Positions 1 to 6,143 of a DNA stretch of 8,034 nt are shown here, piece by piece. The translations under genes and the position numbers were made by a program. How positions within the stretch are numbered: position 1 is the first letter of the stretch; every line of letters starts with the position of its first letter. The stretch is taken from NCBI GenBank assembly GCA_002690445.1, contig NZER01000508.1:1-8034 (forward strand), given 5' to 3'. Under the pieces are notes generated by a model. That model searched no databases and had not been told where the DNA came from. It worked only from the letters and a program-made list of their open reading frames with translations. Source of the stretch: Candidatus Pacearchaeota archaeon (GTDB taxonomy: Archaea; Nanoarchaeota; Nanoarchaeia; Pacearchaeales; GW2011-AR1).

Positions 1-1
1 G

Positions 2-163
2 GGCATCTTCAGACCCGAAAATTACATGAATAGTCAAGAGCAAATCGCGAGTTGGGCGGGAACTTTGAATCAAAAATGCCTAATTTACACCTATGCGGAG
101 ATACTGTGTAGAAAAATTCCATTAAAAAGTAAGACTAAAACAAAGATTCCAACAAACCCGTAG
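2..163 (+). CDS. Possible 3' end of an upstream gene (partial, uncertain)
   Basis: A reading frame is open from the left edge (frame starting at base 2) to a TAG at 161-163, giving 53 codons that begin GIFRPENYMN and end KIPTNP. The other two plus-strand frames close early. An open run of this length is mildly unusual in DNA this rich in A and T, and it stops just before the psmB TATA box, as an upstream gene would. I recognise no family. A repeat arm (33-60) lies inside it and would encode part of it. It may equally be chance in noncoding DNA, because no start is visible. Confidence 0.28.
   Translation, partial: GIFRPENYMNSQEQIASWAGTLNQKCLIYTYAEILCRKIPLKSKTKTKIPTNP
33..60 (+). repeat. Solitary arm of the 59-base palindromic repeat family
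   Basis: Bases 36-57 match the right arm of the intact unit at 4051-4072 with only two differences in 22. The shared core is AAATC(G/A)CGAGTTGGGC. No matching left arm lies at the expected distance upstream, so this is a solitary or decayed arm, or its partner has diverged near the window edge. The sequence after the arm also resembles that after the 4012-4070 unit: both have TTTGAAT shortly after GTTGGGC. Confidence 0.7.
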
Positions 164-173
164 AACAACAAAA

Positions 174-181
174 TTTATAAA
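174..181 (+). promoter_or_regulatory. TATA box for psmB-fttA
   Basis: TTTATAAA is an archaeal TATA element. The usual 25-26 base spacing puts transcription start near 200-204, giving a leader of about 37-40 bases before the ATG at 241. The identical octamer precedes the gene at 5056. Confidence 0.6.
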
Positions 182-210
182 GAGTAAAATTATAATAATT
201 AAGTAAATTC

Positions 211-232
211 TAAGAAGTTTATCATCTTCTTA
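211..232 (+). promoter_or_regulatory. Hairpin in the psmB leader
   Basis: TAAGAAG (211-217) and CTTCTTA (226-232) form a perfect 7-bp inverted repeat with an 8-base loop. It lies inside the predicted 5' leader and ends 8 bases before the psmB ATG. No Shine-Dalgarno motif is seen upstream of this ATG. The hairpin could influence initiation or mRNA stability, but that role is inferred. Confidence 0.35.
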
Positions 233-240
233 TACTGAAT

Positions 241-903
241 ATGGACGAAGATTTGAAAAAAAGTATTTTAAAAACAGGCACAAGTTTAGTTGGAATTGTC
301 TGCAAAGACGGGGTAGTCATGGCTGGAGATAGAAAAGCAACAGCAGGCACGATTGTCCTAAACAAAGAATCACAAAAAGTTCTCCAACTAAACGACTATG
401 TTGTTATATCCTGGACAGGCTCAGTAGCAGATACACAATTATTAAAAAAATTAATTAGAGCTGAACTAAGACTAAAGCAATTAAGAGACAAAAAACGCCC
501 AACAATCAAGGAAACTGCAAATCTAGTAGCAATGATCGCCTACAAAAACATAAGACAACCTTCTATGATTCCTTTTATTGCAGGAACAATGATTGGAGGA
601 TTTAATGAAGACGAAACAGTTGAACTCTATTCAATCGAACCAGCCGGAAGCGTCATGCTTGTAAATGACTTCGACGCAAATTTCTCATCTGGTATGCCTT
701 ACATCTTAGGGTTATTAGAAAGACTATATAAAAAAGGACTAAGCACCGAAGAAGGAATAGAACTTGCAATTGACGCCATTATGGCATCTTCAGAAAGAGA
801 CACAGCTTCAGGCCACGGAGTAGATGTTTTCAAAATCACAAAAAACGGAATTGAACATGTGGCAAAAAGAAAAGTAGAAAAAATTTACACAGAACAAGAA
901 TAA
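241..903 (+). CDS. psmB: Archaeal 20S proteasome beta subunit (N-terminal Thr protease)
   Basis: This is the catalytic subunit of the 20S proteasome core, which degrades cytoplasmic proteins with alpha rings and an AAA+ unfoldase. Residues 1-13 form a short propeptide ending in Gly13. Cleavage exposes Thr14 (mature Thr1). Family residues fall at the right spacing: Asp30 (mature 17), Lys46 (mature 33), a Ser in FSSG around 149-150, and Asp187 and Ser190 in RDTASG. The length of 220 residues is normal for the family. All active-site positions are present, so the enzyme should be active. The fttA ATG follows after 29 bases, so the two are probably co-transcribed; psmB next to aCPSF1 is a recurring archaeal arrangement. 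No alpha subunit lies in the window. Confidence 0.97.
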   Translation: MDEDLKKSILKTGTSLVGIVCKDGVVMAGDRKATAGTIVLNKESQKVLQLNDYVVISWTGSVADTQLLKKLIRAELRLKQLRDKKRPTIKETANLVAMIAYKNIRQPSMIPFIAGTMIGGFNEDETVELYSIEPAGSVMLVNDFDANFSSGMPYILGLLERLYKKGLSTEEGIELAIDAIMASSERDTASGHGVDVFKITKNGIEHVAKRKVEKIYTEQE

Positions 904-914
904 ACAAAAATCAA

Positions 915-921
915 AGAGGGT
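915..921 (+). promoter_or_regulatory. Ribosome binding site for fttA
   Basis: AGAGGGT is a purine-rich Shine-Dalgarno-like stretch in the 29-base psmB-fttA gap. It ends 11 bases before the ATG at 933 and supports that start for an internal operon gene. Confidence 0.45.
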
Positions 922-932
922 AGAAATAAAAA

Positions 933-2822
933 ATGGCAGACATCTTAAAAACAATTGAAAGCGAACTGCCGAAAGGCACAGTTAGCAGCGCAAATTTTGA
1001 AGGAGCAAACATAGTAATCTACACATCAGACAGTGCATTCTTCAAAAACAACGACATGAAAATCAAGGAAATAGTAAATAAAATCAAAAAAAGAGTTGAA
1101 CTCCGAGCAGACACAAAATTACTAGTTGCACAGGAAAAAACAGAAGAAATAATCAAAACCAAAATCCCAGCAGAAGCAGAAATAACCCAAATCATTTTTG
1201 ATGTCCAGAGAAGCATTGTAATAATCGAAGCAAAAAAACCCGGACTTGCAATCGGAAAAGCAGGCTCACTTTTAAAAGAAATAAAAAGAGAAACAATGTG
1301 GACACCGCAAGTCCAAAGAAGTTCAGCAATAAAATCAAAAATCACAGACAACATTCGCGCAGTTCTCTACGCCAACAACAACTACCGAAAAAAATTCCTC
1401 AACTCCATCGGCACTAAAATCTACAAAGGATGGAACCCAGAAAAAATCGAAGAATGGGTCAGAATCACAGCCCTCGGCGGAGGAAGGCAGGTCGGAAGAA
1501 GCTGTTTCTTACTGCAAACTCCAAATTCCAAAATCCTAATTGATTGCGGCGTAGATGTATCTTCAAGTGGCTCAGACAAATTCCCCTACCTAGACGCCCC
1601 CGAATTCGACATAAACGCAATCGACGCCATAGTAGTTTCCCACGCCCACCTCGACCACTCCGGCCTAATTCCCTACTTATACAAAATGGGATACAAAGGC
1701 CCTGTCTACATGACCCCGCCAACCCGAGACATCGCAGCCCTTCTCGCCCTCGACTTTATCGGAGTCGCGTACAAACAAGCAGCTGCCCCCCTATTCAACT
1801 CAATAGATGTAAAAAACATGGTCAAACATTCTATCTGCCTCAACTACAACGAAGTCACTGACATCACCCCAGACATAAGAATCACAATGTACAATGCCGG
1901 ACACGCACTCGGCTCATCTATGATCCACTTCAACATCGGAAACGGTCTTCACAACTACCTATACACCGGCGACATGAAATTCGGAAAATCTCGACTACTT
2001 GACTCAGCAAACAGCCACTTCCCACGACTTGAAACATTACAAACAGAATCAACTTACGGCGGAAAAGAAAACACCTCCCCCCCAAGAAGAGAAGTAGAAC
2101 AAGAATTAATTGACTATGTAAACAAAGTCATCTCAAGAAAAGGAAAACTCCTTATCCCAGAACTAGGACTCGGCCGTTCCCAAGAAACCATGCTCCTCTT
2201 AGAAGATGCTATGAAAAACAAAAAAATCCCGCAAGTCCCAATCTACATCGACGGAATGATCTGGGACATCAACGCAATCCACACAGCATACCCCGACTTC
2301 TTATCAAACTCAGTCAGAAGCTCTATTTTCGCAGATAAAAATCCATTTACCTCCGAAACCTTCAAACAAATCGGCTCGTCGCAAGAAAGAAAAGGCGTAA
2401 TAGAAGGCGGCCCGTGTATTGTCTTAGCAACATCAGGAATGCTTGTCGGAGGTGCCTCTGTTGAATATCTCAGAGAATTCGCAGACAATGCAAAAAACGG
2501 AATCTGCTTTGTATGTTACCAACCTCCAAACGGTTTAGGTAGACAGCTGCAAGAAGGATTAAAAGAAGCAAGATTCCAAGTCAATGGAAAAGAAGAAAAA
2601 GTCCCAATAAAACTAGAAGTCAAACAAATAGAAGGTTTTTCCGGACACTCTTACCGAAACGAACTCCTCGCATTTGTCAATAATATAAATCCAAAACCAA
2701 GAAAAATAATCATAAACCACGGCGAGCAGTCCCGCTCCCTCGACCTTGCCTCCTCCCTCTACAAAATGCAGCGAGTTGAAACAGTTGTCCCAAAAAATCT
2801 TGAGACTGTTAGGTTAAGATAA
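933..2822 (+). CDS. fttA: FttA/aCPSF1, KH-domain beta-CASP ribonuclease (transcription termination factor)
   Basis: FttA is the archaeal homologue of CPSF73. It cleaves nascent RNA in U-rich regions and causes factor-dependent transcription termination. The N-terminal part (about 1-150) is the archaeal KH region, with a GKAG loop at 108-111 (GLAIGKAGSLLKEI). The metallo-beta-lactamase core begins near 178. Its metal ligands are visible: Asp204 (DCGV), HAHLDH at 237-242, His324 (GHALGSS) and Asp347 (YTGDMKFG). The beta-CASP motifs are Glu372 (TESTYGG), His572 (FSGHSYRNEL) and His596 (NHGE). All catalytic positions are present, and 629 residues is the usual length. It is the second gene of the operon behind psmB. 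No strong T-run follows its stop on the plus strand; repeats occupy that space instead. Confidence 0.96.
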   Translation: MADILKTIESELPKGTVSSANFEGANIVIYTSDSAFFKNNDMKIKEIVNKIKKRVELRADTKLLVAQEKTEEIIKTKIPAEAEITQIIFDVQRSIVIIEAKKPGLAIGKAGSLLKEIKRETMWTPQVQRSSAIKSKITDNIRAVLYANNNYRKKFLNSIGTKIYKGWNPEKIEEWVRITALGGGRQVGRSCFLLQTPNSKILIDCGVDVSSSGSDKFPYLDAPEFDINAIDAIVVSHAHLDHSGLIPYLYKMGYKGPVYMTPPTRDIAALLALDFIGVAYKQAAAPLFNSIDVKNMVKHSICLNYNEVTDITPDIRITMYNAGHALGSSMIHFNIGNGLHNYLYTGDMKFGKSRLLDSANSHFPRLETLQTESTYGGKENTSPPRREVEQELIDYVNKVISRKGKLLIPELGLGRSQETMLLLEDAMKNKKIPQVPIYIDGMIWDINAIHTAYPDFLSNSVRSSIFADKNPFTSETFKQIGSSQERKGVIEGGPCIVLATSGMLVGGASVEYLREFADNAKNGICFVCYQPPNGLGRQLQEGLKEARFQVNGKEEKVPIKLEVKQIEGFSGHSYRNELLAFVNNINPKPRKIIINHGEQSRSLDLASSLYKMQRVETVVPKNLETVRLR

Positions 2823-2845
2823 AATTCTCAGGATGCACAGACTAT

Positions 2846-2866
2846 TGTCAAGAGCGAATTGTTCGC
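2846..2866 (-). repeat. Solitary left arm of the 59-base palindromic repeat
   Basis: Read on the minus strand, this arm matches the left arm of the unit at 7424-7444 at 17 of 21 positions, and all four differences are transitions. It ends in GCTCTTGACA. No right arm follows. It directly abuts the second repeat family at 2866-2932 and lies 24 bases past the fttA stop. Confidence 0.55.
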
Positions 2867-2932
2867 ATTTCGCCTCCTCTAGGATTTATGATCAGTTGCA
2901 AATTCCTTATGTTACACACAGCATTTTACGAT
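2866..2932 (-). repeat. Second repeat family, copy 1 (leader-like block)
   Basis: This block of about 67 bases aligns with 6543-6607 at roughly three quarters identity by eye, and most differences are transitions. The shared core on the plus strand includes TTGCAAATTCC and AGCATTT(T/C)ACGAT. On the minus strand it ends in GGAGG (2877-2873), then 4 bases, then an ATG (2868-2866) that opens a 6-codon frame. An inverted repeat AAATTCCT/AGGAATTT (2900-2907 and 2934-2941) spans part of it. A TATA-like run on the minus strand near 2945-2955 lies at about the right distance for transcription to start at the block edge. Its function is unknown. Confidence 0.6.
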
Positions 2933-3021
2933 GAGGAATTTAATTAAATATAAAATGATTAAAAATAAACAGCGAGGTAACATTAATAGCAGACATTACA
3001 AAAAAAATATATAACTCAACC

Positions 3022-3029
3022 TTTAAAAA
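3022..3029 (+). promoter_or_regulatory. TATA box for the presenilin-like gene
   Basis: TTTAAAAA is centred about 26 bases before the ATG at 3051, the spacing expected for a leaderless transcript. A second candidate, ATATATAA at 3007-3014, would give a leader of about 14 bases. Neither arrangement has a clear Shine-Dalgarno motif before the ATG. Confidence 0.45.
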
Positions 3030-3050
3030 CATAATTATCCTAAACAACTC

Positions 3051-3947
3051 ATGAAACACAGATTCTCAATCACACTAATCCTTCTTAGCATGTTCTTACT
3101 AACCCAATTCATAGGACTATTTGTTATTTCACAAAACGCTCCTCTGCCTTACGGACTCCAAACCCCTGAAGAAATAGAATCAGGCCCGGGATTTATCTCA
3201 ATCATAATCGCATTCATATTTGCAATGGCAATAATTCTAATTCTAATAAAATACAAATGGAAGCTCGTCATAAGAATCTGGTTCTTCACCGTAGTCGCAA
3301 TCGCAATAGGCATCACCCTTAACTCAGTCCTCAGACACTACCTACTCTACCCCTCAATCGCAGCTATAATAATCGCAGCCCCAGTCGCCTTCATGAAAAT
3401 ATTCCGCCCCAACTTTCTCGTCCACAACGCAACTGAACTCCTAATCTATCCCGGAATTGCCGCAGTCTTTGTTCCAATCCTCGCTGTCTGGTCTATCATC
3501 ACCCTCCTAATTATAATCTCCCTCTACGACATGTGGGCTGTCTGGAAATCAAAAGTAATGCAAAAAATGGCAAAATTCCAAATGGAAGAACTAAAAATAT
3601 TCGGCGGGTTCTTAATCCCAAGCGCATCAAAAAAAGTAAAAGCGCAAATACAAAAATTAAAAGAAAAATACAAAGGAAAAACAATCCCAAAAAAAGCACT
3701 CAATAAAAAATTCAAAGTCTCACTTGCAATCCTCGGCGGAGGCGACGTAGTCTTCCCAATAATTGCAGCAGGCGTCTTCCTCATTCAATTCAACCTCACC
3801 GCAGCCCTCTTCGTTACCTTCGGAGCTTTTGCCGGGCTCACAGCTCTTCTAATACTATCACAAAAAAAGAAATTCTACCCTGCCATGCCATTCATAACAG
3901 CAGGAATCTTCCTCGGAATGCTCCTCTGGAAAATTTTCCTTGGTTAA
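3051..3947 (+). CDS. Presenilin/SPP-like intramembrane aspartyl protease (GxGD family)
   Basis: This multi-spanning membrane protein carries the three diagnostic GxGD-protease motifs in order. Tyr159-Asp160 (SLYDMWAVW) matches the YD motif of transmembrane helix 6. GGGD at 229-232 is the GxGD motif of helix 7. PAMP at 277-280 stands for the PAL motif. About nine hydrophobic segments can be counted, near 7-28, 48-66, 72-91, 98-115, 128-146, 147-165, 222-244, 248-270 and 278-296. A lysine-rich loop (about 166-220) separates the two catalytic aspartates, as in presenilins. The family cleaves substrates within membranes, including signal-peptide remnants. The natural substrate cannot be told from sequence. 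It appears monocistronic, with its own TATA box and a minus-strand pair downstream. Confidence 0.88.
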   Translation: MKHRFSITLILLSMFLLTQFIGLFVISQNAPLPYGLQTPEEIESGPGFISIIIAFIFAMAIILILIKYKWKLVIRIWFFTVVAIAIGITLNSVLRHYLLYPSIAAIIIAAPVAFMKIFRPNFLVHNATELLIYPGIAAVFVPILAVWSIITLLIIISLYDMWAVWKSKVMQKMAKFQMEELKIFGGFLIPSASKKVKAQIQKLKEKYKGKTIPKKALNKKFKVSLAILGGGDVVFPIIAAGVFLIQFNLTAALFVTFGAFAGLTALLILSQKKKFYPAMPFITAGIFLGMLLWKIFLG

Positions 3948-4011
3948 AAAAACTATTTCAAAAACAAGCTATGCAATTTGATGTTAACAACATCATTATC
4001 TATGAGTGGGA

Positions 4012-4070
4012 GGCGAGAAATTTACTTTTGACTATCTTATTTACCATCACAAGAGTAAATCACGAGTTGG
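4012..4070 (+). repeat. 59-base palindromic repeat unit (intact copy, intergenic)
   Basis: The unit runs from GGCGAG (4012-4017) to GAGTTGG (4064-4070). Bases 4020-4030 pair with 4050-4060 as an 11-bp stem with one G-T pair. The left 21 bases match 7390-7410 with two differences, and the right 20 match 7501-7520 with two differences. The total length equals that of the unit at 7423-7481 without gaps. It lies between two convergent genes, where a transcript from either side would form the hairpin. Confidence 0.8.
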
Positions 4071-4083
4071 GCAATTTGAATAG

Positions 4084-4092
4084 TTTATTTTT
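4084..4092 (+). terminator. Possible T-rich terminator for the presenilin-like gene
   Basis: TTTATTTTT lies in the convergent intergenic region just after the palindromic unit and 137 bases past the stop at 3947. U-rich RNA is what archaeal RNA polymerase and FttA respond to. The assignment rests only on composition and position. Confidence 0.25.
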
Positions 4093-4093
4093 G

Positions 4094-4444
4094 CTAATCA
4101 AAATCGCTTTCTGGAGTCCAAATTCTTCTCCCATTATTTTCCTTTTGTTTCTTTGCAACAAAAGCTTCTAACCACCCTTCTTCCAAAGGTCTTATAGGTA
4201 TCCCAGAATTCACAGGAACAATAGTTGGACAATCATGAATCATTATTAATTTACTTCCCTCAGGATCCCAAACAAATGACGGTTTGAGATGAATTAATTT
4301 CTCAGCAACATTTTCTTCAAAAAAAACACCATAAAAAGCAAGCCCATTATAATGAAGGCATACCTCCCGGCCCCGATATATTTTTTCCAGATAAGTAAGC
4401 TCCCTTTCCTTTTTCGGTCCAAAACCAATTCTTTCCCTCGCCAT
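4094..4444 (-). CDS. Uncharacterised 116-residue protein coupled to signal peptidase
   Basis: I do not recognise the family. The ATG at 4444-4442 overlaps the TAA of the signal peptidase gene by one base (TAATG), and GGGAGTG lies 8 bases upstream, so translation is probably coupled. The protein starts MARERIGFGPKKERELTYLEKIYRG, and its first third is basic. Its middle alternates short hydrophobic stretches and turns (CLHYNGLAFYGVFFEEN, HLKPSFVWDPEG), which suggests a small beta-rich fold. Its end is charged (KKQKENNGRRIW). There is no signal peptide or membrane segment, so it is likely cytoplasmic. An SH3- or Sm-like barrel is a guess from the strand pattern only. Confidence 0.7.
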   Translation of the reverse strand: MARERIGFGPKKERELTYLEKIYRGREVCLHYNGLAFYGVFFEENVAEKLIHLKPSFVWDPEGSKLIMIHDCPTIVPVNSGIPIRPLEEGWLEAFVAKKQKENNGRRIWTPESDFD

Positions 4445-4920
4445 TACCAAAACACTCCCACAGTTACATATTCAATTTCCTCAAATCTAATCTTTCCATC
4501 AACAACACTATTATTATCTCCCTTAGTCACAAAATAAACACCCTCCCCATCCAATCCCTTTTCAACAATTCTATGCACAATCAACTTCTCATCTGCTCTA
4601 AAGCTAATAATATCCCCCACCTTAACCTGCCCCTCACTTTCCGGAACAACCCGCAGCCCCCCTGCACCCGCCCCCAAAACCGGCCTCATACTTCCTGTTG
4701 GCTCATATCCTGACAAAGTCGCATTATCAACAAAAATAATCACCCTATCATCCAAAACAAGCACATCCTCATCTGCAATCCAGTCTGACGGAGCACTTAA
4801 ATCCAAATCATCAGCAACAACCAAACCCACCATCTCTCCAAAACCAAAATAAAGCAAAAAAATAAACGCACAACTAAAAAAACCAAGTAAAAATATCAAT
4901 CCATAATCCAGCTTTCCCAT
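4444..4920 (-). CDS. Signal peptidase I (S26B, archaeal/ER type)
   Basis: This enzyme removes signal peptides from exported proteins at the outer face of the membrane. I chose the ATG at 4920 (158 residues, MGKLDYGLIF) because the TATA box at 4942-4949 sits at leaderless spacing from it. A TTG five codons upstream is the only in-frame alternative nearby. One membrane segment covers about residues 7-30. The catalytic Ser77 lies in PTGSMRPVLG. His116 (IVHRIVE) replaces the bacterial lysine, as in archaeal and ER enzymes. Asp135 lies in TKGDNN. GDIISF precedes the histidine. A loop rich in Gly and Ala (LGAGAGG) follows the serine box. The gene heads a two-gene unit with the small protein downstream. 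Confidence 0.9.
   Translation of the reverse strand: MGKLDYGLIFLLGFFSCAFIFLLYFGFGEMVGLVVADDLDLSAPSDWIADEDVLVLDDRVIIFVDNATLSGYEPTGSMRPVLGAGAGGLRVVPESEGQVKVGDIISFRADEKLIVHRIVEKGLDGEGVYFVTKGDNNSVVDGKIRFEEIEYVTVGVFW
4453..4459 (-). promoter_or_regulatory. Ribosome binding site for the small gene after signal peptidase
   Basis: GGGAGTG on the minus strand, within the last codons of the signal peptidase gene, ends 8 bases before the ATG at 4444. It is the best Shine-Dalgarno motif in the window and fixes the downstream start at this ATG rather than at the in-frame TTG two codons earlier. Confidence 0.6.
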
Positions 4921-4941
4921 GAAAAAACACAACAAAAACCC

Positions 4942-4949
4942 TATTTAAA
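4942..4949 (-). promoter_or_regulatory. TATA box for the signal peptidase unit (leaderless)
   Basis: TTTAAATA on the minus strand is centred about 26 bases from the ATG at 4920, so transcription would begin at the start codon. It lies about 45 bases from the opposite-facing TATA box at 4990, forming a divergent promoter pair. Confidence 0.6.
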
Positions 4950-4989
4950 CTTATTTATTTATCACTAAAAAAAGACAACAAACCAAACA

Positions 4990-4997
4990 TTTATAAA
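4990..4997 (+). promoter_or_regulatory. TATA box for the small gene-trmB operon
   Basis: TTTATAAA is identical to the psmB TATA box. The expected start is near 5017-5020, leaving a leader of about 36 bases before the ATG at 5056. The TrmB-like regulator in this operon could bind here to control itself, but I see no clear inverted-repeat operator. Confidence 0.6.
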
Positions 4998-5055
4998 CGA
5001 TTTCTCGCTTAAATTTCAATAGTAAAAACACGAAAAAGAGTTTTAATAATCAAAA

Positions 5056-5382
5056 ATGACAGAAACAGATACACAAACAAGAGAAAGTCAGTGGGACACT
5101 TATGAAATTAAACCTAAGCTAAGAGGTGACCATACGCTATATATTGGTAAACCTATCAATCCAAAAAACCAATCAGCATATATATTCACACCAAAAGGAA
5201 TGGAGATCGAAGAAGACCCTAAAATTACAAGCATACAAAGGATTTATCGAGGCGTAAACCCGGATAGAATTTTAAAATTTTTGACAGAATCATCGATCAC
5301 AATGAGTTACGTTCTTCCAAGAGTATTAGACCTTCATCTATTAAGGAAAAAACAAAATGATAGTAAAACCAGAACTAATTAA
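5056..5382 (+). CDS. Uncharacterised 108-residue protein, first gene of the TrmB operon
   Basis: I do not recognise the family. The protein is polar and soluble, with no membrane segment. Residues 1-15 are rich in Thr, Glu and Gln and look disordered. A probable beta-rich middle follows (HTLYIGKPINPKNQSAYIFTP), then likely helices from about residue 65 (SIQRIYRG, DRILKFLTES, SYVLPRVLDLHLLRKK). The end is basic. It has a good TATA box and a leader of about 36 bases. Its last 26 bases overlap the start of the TrmB-like gene in another frame, which implies translational coupling. A partner or sensor role next to the regulator is possible but not shown. Confidence 0.65.
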   Translation: MTETDTQTRESQWDTYEIKPKLRGDHTLYIGKPINPKNQSAYIFTPKGMEIEEDPKITSIQRIYRGVNPDRILKFLTESSITMSYVLPRVLDLHLLRKKQNDSKTRTN

Positions 5383-6142
5383 AAAAATCAAAAGCTATTT
5401 TGAGCTGAACATCTACGAAACAAAAGTTTGGCTAGCTTTGCTTTCTAAAGGAATCTCCTCAGCAGGAGAAGTAGCAGAACTCTCAAGCGTTCCTCGTTCA
5501 AGAACCTACGACGTTTTAGAATCCCTAGAAAAAAGAGGATTTGTAATCCAAAAACTCGGAAAACCAGTAAAATACATCGCAGTAAAACCAAACATTGTCA
5601 TAGAAAAATTAAAAAACAACACAGTCAAATACGCAGAAGAAAAAGTAAAAACACTCTCAAACCTAAGAGAAACAAAAGAATACGAAGAACTTGAAGAACT
5701 TCACAAATCCGGAGTAGAACCAATCAAAAACCACGAACTTTCCACATCCATTAAAGGACGCTCAAATCTATACATCCAAATGAGAGACATCATGGAAAAC
5801 GCAGAAAAATCTATCTACATTGTCACATCTGCATACGAACTATTATCAAAACAAAAAATGTTCAAAGACACTTTCGCCAGATTAAAAAAGAGAAAAGTTG
5901 ATATTAAAATTATAGTTGCTGACAATGAAATAGAAGTAAAAAAATTAATTAAAAAATTCTCAGTTCCAGTTAAATCCAAAAACATCCACGCACGATTCCT
6001 AATTGCAGATAAAAAAGAATTAATTTTCACAATCAAGCCAACAAACGTCCACGAAGACTTTGACTACGGCGTCTGGATAAATTCAGAATTCTTCACAAGC
6101 TCCCTTGCTTATATGTTTGAGCTTGCTTGGAATTCAAATTAA
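5357..6142 (+). CDS. TrmB-family transcriptional regulator with PLD-like C-terminal domain
   Basis: Residues 8-78 form the winged helix-turn-helix typical of TrmB proteins: YFELNIYETKVWLALLSKG, then a recognition region SSVPRSRTYDVLESLEKRGF, then a wing ending KYIAVKP. A lysine/glutamate-rich coiled coil (about 80-118) probably dimerises. Residues 134-261 resemble the phospholipase D-like effector domain of TrmB-like proteins (MRDIMENAEKSIYIVTSAYE, KVDIKIIVADN, IHARFLIADKKELIF). Its HxK-type motif is His-Ala-Arg (211-213), so it is likely a binding domain rather than an enzyme. AAGGA lies 9 bases before the ATG. The ligand cannot be predicted; sugar-sensing TrmB proteins are only one branch. 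The adjacent small genes are the likeliest targets, together with autoregulation. Confidence 0.88.
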   Translation: MIVKPELIKKIKSYFELNIYETKVWLALLSKGISSAGEVAELSSVPRSRTYDVLESLEKRGFVIQKLGKPVKYIAVKPNIVIEKLKNNTVKYAEEKVKTLSNLRETKEYEELEELHKSGVEPIKNHELSTSIKGRSNLYIQMRDIMENAEKSIYIVTSAYELLSKQKMFKDTFARLKKRKVDIKIIVADNEIEVKKLIKKFSVPVKSKNIHARFLIADKKELIFTIKPTNVHEDFDYGVWINSEFFTSSLAYMFELAWNSN

Positions 6143-6143
6143 A

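Noticed and set aside
1465..1861. Long frames on both strands within fttA (an Arg-rich minus-strand frame and a Pro/Arg-rich plus-strand frame)
   Set aside because: They are shadows of fttA, whose catalytic motifs cover this exact region. Their Arg/Pro-rich composition comes from reading its codons out of frame.
2718..2744. GGCGAGC...GCTC..TCGAC inside fttA resembling a repeat left arm
   Set aside because: It encodes the conserved NHGE motif and following residues of FttA, and aligning it needs several gaps. It is coincidental similarity.
2881..2932. tRNA or C/D-box RNA (TTGCAAATTCC resembles a T-loop; ATGATCA and CGATGA resemble C boxes)
   Set aside because: No cloverleaf stems fit around the T-loop-like string, and the C/D-like boxes are not kept in the second copy at 6543-6607.
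3971..4171. Plus-strand frame of 66 codons across the convergent intergenic region
   Set aside because: It runs through the palindromic repeat and into the antisense of the better supported minus-strand gene. It has no promoter or ribosome site and an implausible composition.
4998..5010. CGATTTCTCGCTT resembling the palindrome core near the TrmB-operon promoter
   Set aside because: Only a short part matches and there is no outer GGCGAG or GAGTTGG, so it is not supported as a copy.
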